Below, piece after piece: positions 59,392 through 64,000 of a stretch of DNA of 64,000 bases (position 1 is the stretch's first letter; each line of letters starts with the position of its first letter). The notes under the pieces are model-generated. The model searched no databases, had not been told where the DNA came from, and was given only the letters and a program-made list of their open reading frames with translations. The DNA comes from an uncultured Lachnospiraceae bacterium. GTDB taxonomy: Bacteria; Bacillota; Clostridia; Lachnospirales; Lachnospiraceae. The stretch spans positions 7,509 through 71,508 of the forward strand of contig CANBFE010000020.1 in the NCBI GenBank assembly GCA_947367855.1. Direction: 5' to 3'. The position numbers and the translations under genes are program-made.

Positions 59392-60798
59392 TTAATAAGC
59401 ATTTTTATTGATAAATCCTGTGAAAAAAGTCATCAGGATTATTTTCAGGTCAAATCCCAGTGTCCAGTTCTCTATATAATAAAGATCATAGTCCACACGC
59501 TTGCGGATGGAAGTATCCCCCCTCAGACCGTTTACCTGGGCCCATCCGGTCAGTCCCGGCCGCACCTGATGTTTTACCATGTACCTTGGAATCTCTTCCT
59601 TAAATTTCTCCACAAAAAGCGGCCGTTCCGGCCTGGGTCCAACCAGGCTCATGTCCCCTCTTAAAATATTAAAAAGCTGGGGAAGCTCGTCTATACTGGT
59701 TCTTCTCAGGAATTTCCCCACAGGAGTAACCCTTGGGTCATTCCGTACCGTCCAGGCTCTCTTCTCCTCCCGGGGAGACTGCCTTTCCATGCTGCGGAAC
59801 TTGTACATATAAAATGGTTTATTGTGAAGTCCCACCCGCTCCTGTCTGAAAATCACGGGGCCGGGACTGGTAAGCTTTATCAGTACAGCCGAAAGAAGCA
59901 TTATGGGCGAAGTCAATACAATGCCAAACAATGCCCCTGCAATATCCACAGTTCTCTTAATGATTATATTTCCGGTATTTGTCAGCGGCACATACCTTAT
60001 GTTGATCACAGGAAGTCCCATCAGATCCTCCGTGTACGGCCTTGTAGGGATTACGCTATTGTAGTCCGGAATGAATTTCGTGTGTACACCGGATTTCTCA
60101 CATATTGACACAATACTCTCCAGATAATGATAATCCTTCAGGGACAGGGAAATGGCGATCTCGTCCAGTTTATTCTCCGGCAGAATCACTTCCAGATTGG
60201 CAAGCCGTCCCAAAACCTTTACCCCTTTATAAACGGTTCCCGCAGGAACATGGTCGTCCAGAATGCCACATGCCACATATCCCCACTGGGGATTATCCAT
60301 AAGCCTGTCAATGTATTCCTCCGCCGCCCTGGAATATCCCACAAGCAGGATATGCTTCAGATTATATCCCCTGCTTCTGATGGTACGCAGTGCCTTGCGC
60401 AGCAACAGCCTGAAACAGGAGGTAAAGAACACATTGAAGATATAAAAAAACCCCATAACCGAACGGGAATAGTTTATCTCCCGGACAATCATATACAGGA
60501 TAATTATCAGGGACACGATCCCAACGGTATTCGCCTTAACGACCCCGTAGATCTCAAAGCGCCGGCGTATTGTCCGCTTTGGCGCGTACATGCTGCAGGC
60601 ATAGTAAAAAAGCATGTACAGAGGAACGATGAAAGGCAGCAGCATGACATATTCGCCTGCAGGCAGCACACCGATCCCCGGCCCTTCCTCCAATACATAA
60701 AATTTGAAAAAATAGGCCAACATAAAAGATCCCGCCGTAATGGCGGCATCCAGAATGACCATCAACCGGTTAAATACTTTCTGATTGTCTTTTATCAT
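59392..60798 (-). CDS. polyprenyl glycosylphosphotransferase (WbaP/EpsL/CpsE type)
   Basis: A 468-aa membrane enzyme that starts repeat-unit synthesis by moving a sugar phosphate to undecaprenyl phosphate. It has an N-terminal bundle of about four membrane segments (residues 12-130), a CoA-binding-like middle domain (NLKHILLVGYSRAAEEYIDRL) and the C-terminal bacterial sugar transferase domain (KRTVDIAGALFGIVLTSPI, RTSIDELPQLFNILRGDMSLVGPRPERP, RPGLTGWAQVNG). The ATG at 60798 has GGTGG upstream. It is in the middle of the exopolysaccharide cluster, followed by the LCP gene. Confidence 0.95.
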   Translation of the reverse strand: MIKDNQKVFNRLMVILDAAITAGSFMLAYFFKFYVLEEGPGIGVLPAGEYVMLLPFIVPLYMLFYYACSMYAPKRTIRRRFEIYGVVKANTVGIVSLIIILYMIVREINYSRSVMGFFYIFNVFFTSCFRLLLRKALRTIRSRGYNLKHILLVGYSRAAEEYIDRLMDNPQWGYVACGILDDHVPAGTVYKGVKVLGRLANLEVILPENKLDEIAISLSLKDYHYLESIVSICEKSGVHTKFIPDYNSVIPTRPYTEDLMGLPVINIRYVPLTNTGNIIIKRTVDIAGALFGIVLTSPIMLLSAVLIKLTSPGPVIFRQERVGLHNKPFYMYKFRSMERQSPREEKRAWTVRNDPRVTPVGKFLRRTSIDELPQLFNILRGDMSLVGPRPERPLFVEKFKEEIPRYMVKHQVRPGLTGWAQVNGLRGDTSIRKRVDYDLYYIENWTLGFDLKIILMTFFTGFINKNAY

Positions 60799-60869
60799 AA
60801 GCGCCACCTACGGTATACCTTACAATATTATCATAAAAAAAACAACTTAGGATTTTATGAAGCTGTTTC

Positions 60870-61847
60870 TTAAGATTTCTTAAGAAGTCTTATGGTATTG
60901 ACATAGAGCTGCCACTGAATGGCCAGATAATGTCTGAAAAACTTCCACCGAAAGGCCACTTTCCGGGCTCTTCCTGATCTGGAACAGGACTTCTGCATCC
61001 CCTGCCACAGGCCCTTCAGGTATAACCTGCCCATTCTTTTTTTACAAAAAAATAAGAACTTCACCCCAAAACCGATACTCAGAAACGGCAAATTCCATAT
61101 CCACTGGAGCAGGGGCATGTTCTTGGCAATGACATAGACCGAGTTCGCAGCGGCTAACTCCGTTTTCCACTCATTATACCGGGAGCCGCTGGAAGCGCTG
61201 CCATAGTGAATCACCCGGGCCTTTGGCTCATAATAGCTGCGGTAACCGTAGATACGCGCCCGGTAGCCTATATCCAGGTCCTCCAGATAAGCAAAATGGT
61301 TTTCGTCAAAAAGGCCTGTCTCCTCCAAAACGGCTTTCCTGTAGATGGCAGCTCCCCCGCAGGCGGAAAAAACCTCCGTCTCCCGGTTATATGCCGCCGC
61401 AGGCCTGCCCTTCCCTCTGCCGTAGGCCCAGCCCAAAACACAGTATCTGTCCCCGGCGTCGTCCACCAAATCCGGGGCATCCCACATCAGCATTCTGGCG
61501 CTGACGGAAAAAGCTTCCGGCCTGTTTTCCATGGCCTCATACAGAGCCCGGACGAACTCAGGCTCTGCCCGGGTATCATTGTTCAGCAGAAGCACATAGG
61601 GGGTATCCGCAGCCTGAATGCCCACATTTACGGCATGGCAGAATCCGGTGTTGGTGGGCAGGGAAATCACCTCCACACCGGGAAACCGGGTTTCCAGCAT
61701 GCCCACGCTTCCGTCCCGGGAACCATTGTCCACCACCAGAATGCGGAAGGGCGGCGCGCCCTGCTCCTGATTTTCCAACGATTCCAGGCAGTCCTCCAGG
61801 AATCTGATGCCGTTGTAATTGGGTATGATAATCGTTATTTCGCACAT
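60870..61847 (-). CDS. glycosyltransferase family 2
   Basis: A 325-aa GT-A transferase: EITIIIPNYNGIRFLEDCLESL at the N-terminus (first part of the nucleotide-binding fold), LLLNNDTRAEPEFV (metal-binding DXD-like region) and FDENHFAYLEDLDIGYRARIYGY (acceptor/catalytic acid). It has no membrane segment. Its start overlaps the previous glycosyltransferase's end by 13 bases, so both are translated together. It most resembles rhamnosyl- or glucosyltransferases of exopolysaccharide clusters, but donor and acceptor are unknown. Confidence 0.93.
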   Translation of the reverse strand: MCEITIIIPNYNGIRFLEDCLESLENQEQGAPPFRILVVDNGSRDGSVGMLETRFPGVEVISLPTNTGFCHAVNVGIQAADTPYVLLLNNDTRAEPEFVRALYEAMENRPEAFSVSARMLMWDAPDLVDDAGDRYCVLGWAYGRGKGRPAAAYNRETEVFSACGGAAIYRKAVLEETGLFDENHFAYLEDLDIGYRARIYGYRSYYEPKARVIHYGSASSGSRYNEWKTELAAANSVYVIAKNMPLLQWIWNLPFLSIGFGVKFLFFCKKRMGRLYLKGLWQGMQKSCSRSGRARKVAFRWKFFRHYLAIQWQLYVNTIRLLKKS

Positions 61848-63343
61848 ACTTTGCCTTTCCGGAAATCCGCCCTGATTTCCAGGTCAAACGCTCTGTCCGG
61901 CAGGTACAGAATCCGGTATCCTGCCGCCCTCAGCGCCCTGCCAAGCTCCAGGCTGGCCCGGCGGATATCACAGTTATCCGGCAGACGGGAGACATCGAAA
62001 ATCTCTTTTCCCGGAACGGTCTCATAGGCCACCCCTACAGTCTGCCGGAAAATCTCCCTGCACTCCGGCCGCACCCGTATATTCCGGATATCTACGGCAG
62101 ACGCATCCTGGGACAGCTGTGCCCGGTGAAGATAACCGCTGTAATGAATGGGCAGATTTTCGTACAGGACCTGTTCCTCCTCCAGGCGGCCGCCCAGAAT
62201 CCTTCCCTTTTTCACGATCCTGCCCCCCACTGCCCCCACATCCGCCCTGGTCTCAAAAAGATCCCCCTGATATCGCAGCGCATAGAATCCCACATGGGCC
62301 GTTTCCACAGCCTCCGCCCGCCATCCTGCCCTATGGACAAAATCCTGTATGGCCCGCCGTCCGGACTCGTAGGCATAGGGTTTGCTGCCCGGATTTTCCG
62401 CAGTGGAACCGGTATGGCACCTCCAGTGATAGAGCACCTTGGGAATATGCACAATGGCGCTTTCCTCCTCCCTCAGGGCATAAACCGCCCGCAGCACCAG
62501 ATCGTAATCCTGTGCACCGTTATATTCTGTGCGAAATTTCAGTTTTTCAATGAGTTCCCTCTTCATCACCAGAAAATGGCAGATGTAATTATTGCTCAGC
62601 AGCAGATCCAGATTAAAATCTTCCTTCCGGTTGGGCTCGTAATACTCCGTCCGGTCACCATTGCACTTATCTTCGTCGGAATAGAGCATCTGCGGCCTTA
62701 TCCCCCGGTCTGCCCCCTCCTGAACAGCCGCAGCCATTTCATAAAGGGCATTTTCCGTCAAGATATCGTCATGGTCCAGAAGCCCCACATAATCCCCTGC
62801 GGCATAGGGAATGGCCCGGTTGGTATTCTCTGCAATCCCTGCGTTTTCTGCCAGACGAATGTAGCGAATTCCGGATACCTTCTGCCCTGACCCTGCCGGA
62901 ACACCCGGCACAGGTTCCTCGATATGTCGGTATTCTTCTGACGTTTCTCCGACATTCCGCCCCTCCGGACCCCAGAACTCCACTTCTCCGGCCGCCCAGT
63001 CCTGCCGCAGAATGCGCTCCACACTGTCATCCTCTGTGGCATCCGCCAAAATCAGCTCCCAGCCCGGATATGTCTGCCTGCGAAGGGAATCCACCAGTTC
63101 CCTCAGATACTCCGGCTTTGTCCTGTACACAGGAACCAGAATGCTGAAAGACACATCAAAGCCTCTCTCCTTCCAGGAACTGCGCTGCGCCTCCAACTCT
63201 GCCTCTGTGGGCGGAATCCAGACATAGGGCGGCTTTTTTCCCTCTTCCAGTCTCTCCAAAACCGCGTACCAGGTTCTCCGGATGCCGTTCCTCTTCAGAT
63301 AATATACGGTTTTCAGCAAATTTGCCTTATTGATTCTTCCCAA
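61835..63343 (-). CDS. glycosyltransferase family 2 with long C-terminal extension
   Basis: A 502-aa protein. Residues about 60-300 are a GT-A domain (FSILVPVYRTKPEYLRELV, LLDHDDILTENALYEM, YSDEDKCNG, FRTEYNGAQDYDLVLRAV); the C-terminal 200 residues include ALRYQGDLF and AVGGRIVKKGRI and may form a second degenerate transferase domain. The start is a TTG at 63343 with AGGGGAGG five bases upstream and MGRINKANLLKTVYYLKRNG as N-terminus; it overlaps the upstream gene's stop by 17 bases. It belongs to the exopolysaccharide cluster. Confidence 0.9.
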   Translation of the reverse strand: MGRINKANLLKTVYYLKRNGIRRTWYAVLERLEEGKKPPYVWIPPTEAELEAQRSSWKERGFDVSFSILVPVYRTKPEYLRELVDSLRRQTYPGWELILADATEDDSVERILRQDWAAGEVEFWGPEGRNVGETSEEYRHIEEPVPGVPAGSGQKVSGIRYIRLAENAGIAENTNRAIPYAAGDYVGLLDHDDILTENALYEMAAAVQEGADRGIRPQMLYSDEDKCNGDRTEYYEPNRKEDFNLDLLLSNNYICHFLVMKRELIEKLKFRTEYNGAQDYDLVLRAVYALREEESAIVHIPKVLYHWRCHTGSTAENPGSKPYAYESGRRAIQDFVHRAGWRAEAVETAHVGFYALRYQGDLFETRADVGAVGGRIVKKGRILGGRLEEEQVLYENLPIHYSGYLHRAQLSQDASAVDIRNIRVRPECREIFRQTVGVAYETVPGKEIFDVSRLPDNCDIRRASLELGRALRAAGYRILYLPDRAFDLEIRADFRKGKVCAK

Positions 63344-63713
63344 AACTGCCTCCCCTGATAAATCCCATCTCCTCCAGGGATTCCAACACCCCTTCCGGCA
63401 CATCGGAGACATCCCCCTTTTTCAGGCGAATGCAGAACGAAACGTTCAGCTGCGCCGGATAGGACAGCATCATGCAGCCATTATGGAAAACCAGAATTTT
63501 ATCTCCTGTGCGCAGTTTTTTAAACATATCATGATTTCCTGCAGTGCTCCTCATCACTATCGGTTCGCGGGAACCGCCATGGAAAACCACAATTGGCTCA
63601 CCGGCCTCTATATAAATTCCCATATCCGCCCGAATGGGTTTCCAAAGCAAGATCCCGCCGATCAGGACGCAGGTTGGAATAACCGCGGCAATCAGCCATT
63701 TTCTTCTTCTCAT
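63327..63713 (-). CDS. small single-pass membrane protein of unknown function
   Basis: A 128-aa protein with MRRRKWLIAAVIPTCVLIGG at the start, a membrane segment (about 6-24) and an extracytoplasmic beta-rich domain (GIYIEAGEPIVVFHGGSREP ... FHNGCMMLSYPAQLNVSFCIRL). GGGAGG lies five bases before the ATG at 63713. The frame extends to 63806 but has no ribosome site there. Its stop overlaps the next glycosyltransferase gene. The position at the head of the exopolysaccharide genes suggests a role in export or assembly, but nothing in the sequence shows it. Confidence 0.72.
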   Translation of the reverse strand: MRRRKWLIAAVIPTCVLIGGILLWKPIRADMGIYIEAGEPIVVFHGGSREPIVMRSTAGNHDMFKKLRTGDKILVFHNGCMMLSYPAQLNVSFCIRLKKGDVSDVPEGVLESLEEMGFIRGGSFGKNQ

Positions 63714-63774
63714 AAGCGCCTCCCTGAATGTCCCCTGTGCGCGGCAGACAATTGGCTTTGCGATTTCCTGCCGC

Positions 63775-64000
63775 CTACAGCCTTCCTGCATACCTGCCCC
63801 GGTCATCCACAGGCACTTTTATGGCTTCCATTGCCTGTTCGGCTGTCCATTTCATGGTTTCCATCAGATTCCTGATTGCGGAAAGCATTGCGCTGTCCGC
63901 TCCCTTCTCCATTCCTTCTGCTCTTCCTTCTGCTCTTCCTTCTGCTCTTCCTTCTGCTCTTCCTTCTGCTCTTCCTTCTGCTCTTCCTTCTGCTCTTCCT
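63775..64000 (-). CDS. C-terminal end of a probable Rpn-family recombination-promoting nuclease (5' truncated by the window)
   Basis: The minus-strand frame is open from the window end to a TAG at 63775-63777. It encodes an (AEGR)n repeat, then GMEKGADSAMLSAIRNLMETMKW and TAEQAMEAIKVPVDDRGRYAGRL. This C-terminal tail (charged 4-residue repeats and a short helical 'NLMETMKWTAEQAMEAIKV' module) is typical of the PD-(D/E)XK Rpn/transposase-like nucleases common in Lachnospiraceae. The nuclease domain itself lies outside the window. The call is by tail resemblance only. Confidence 0.7.
   Translation of the reverse strand, partial: GRAEGRAEGRAEGRAEGRAEGRAEGRAEGMEKGADSAMLSAIRNLMETMKWTAEQAMEAIKVPVDDRGRYAGRL
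63914..64000. repeat. 12-bp in-frame tandem repeat
   Basis: About seven copies of the 12-bp unit CCTTCTGCTCTT continue to the edge of the window. On the minus strand each unit codes Ala-Glu-Gly-Arg. Copies are exact, so the tract is recent and prone to length change without shifting the frame. Confidence 0.9.

Noticed and set aside
63914..64000. Possible CRISPR array because of regular repeats
   Set aside because: Units are 12 bp without spacers and encode an in-frame AEGR repeat, so this is a coding tandem repeat.

Overview
The window looks like a chromosomal stretch of a gut Clostridia, most likely a Lachnospiraceae. This rests on strong AGGAGG ribosome sites, an LplB/YtcP/LipO-type sugar ABC transporter, fucosidases, a speD-speA-speE-carboxynorspermidine dehydrogenase polyamine operon, LCP and sugar-transferase exopolysaccharide genes, and a Tn916-type integrase. 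No database search was possible, so the family is an inference. Most genes lie on the minus strand.

Layout. 1-2.7 kb is the A+T-rich right end of an integrative conjugative element (adenine methylase, excisionase, tyrosine integrase, arm-type repeats), abutting a low-molecular-weight tyrosine phosphatase gene. 3.2-5.4 kb is a two-gene sensory unit (FIST sensor plus soluble chemotaxis-type signalling protein). 5.5-10.5 kb is the polyamine operon behind a long structured leader with its own promoter and terminator. 10.6-22.4 kb is a tightly packed surface-phosphopolymer operon: two CDP-glycerol glycerophosphotransferase-like enzymes (one fused to a predicted beta-propeller), a cytidylyltransferase, an epimerase, a HAD protein, a WcbI-like protein, and an adenylating ligase with its carrier protein. 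Just upstream, 22.4-25.6 kb encodes three exported proteins. 25.6-27.4 kb holds a TnpB-like protein that has lost all three RuvC catalytic acidic residues, followed by about 310 nt of hairpin-rich DNA. This is the best candidate for an undescribed system: a domesticated, nuclease-dead, RNA-guided regulator.

27.6-50.5 kb is a glycan-use region: MFS transporter, GH3, GH38-like, GH95 and GH29 enzymes on the minus strand. They diverge from a three-gene ABC importer. Then come a Gfo/Idh/MocA oxidoreductase with a GntR regulator, a DUF5054/GH38-like enzyme, an unassigned large protein and a phosphomannose-isomerase-like protein. Two near-identical palindromes resembling AraR operators lie in the two divergent regions and suggest one regulon.

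50.6-55.7 kb carries a small unknown protein, a PF09818-type ATPase, a miniature promoter/12-codon ORF/terminator unit, a metallophosphoesterase and an SGNH hydrolase. 55.8-63.7 kb has HtrA and an exopolysaccharide cluster (three glycosyltransferases, LCP ligase, polyprenyl glycosylphosphotransferase, small membrane protein). The window ends inside the C-terminal repeat tail of a probable Rpn-family nuclease. No rRNA, tRNA or CRISPR array was seen.
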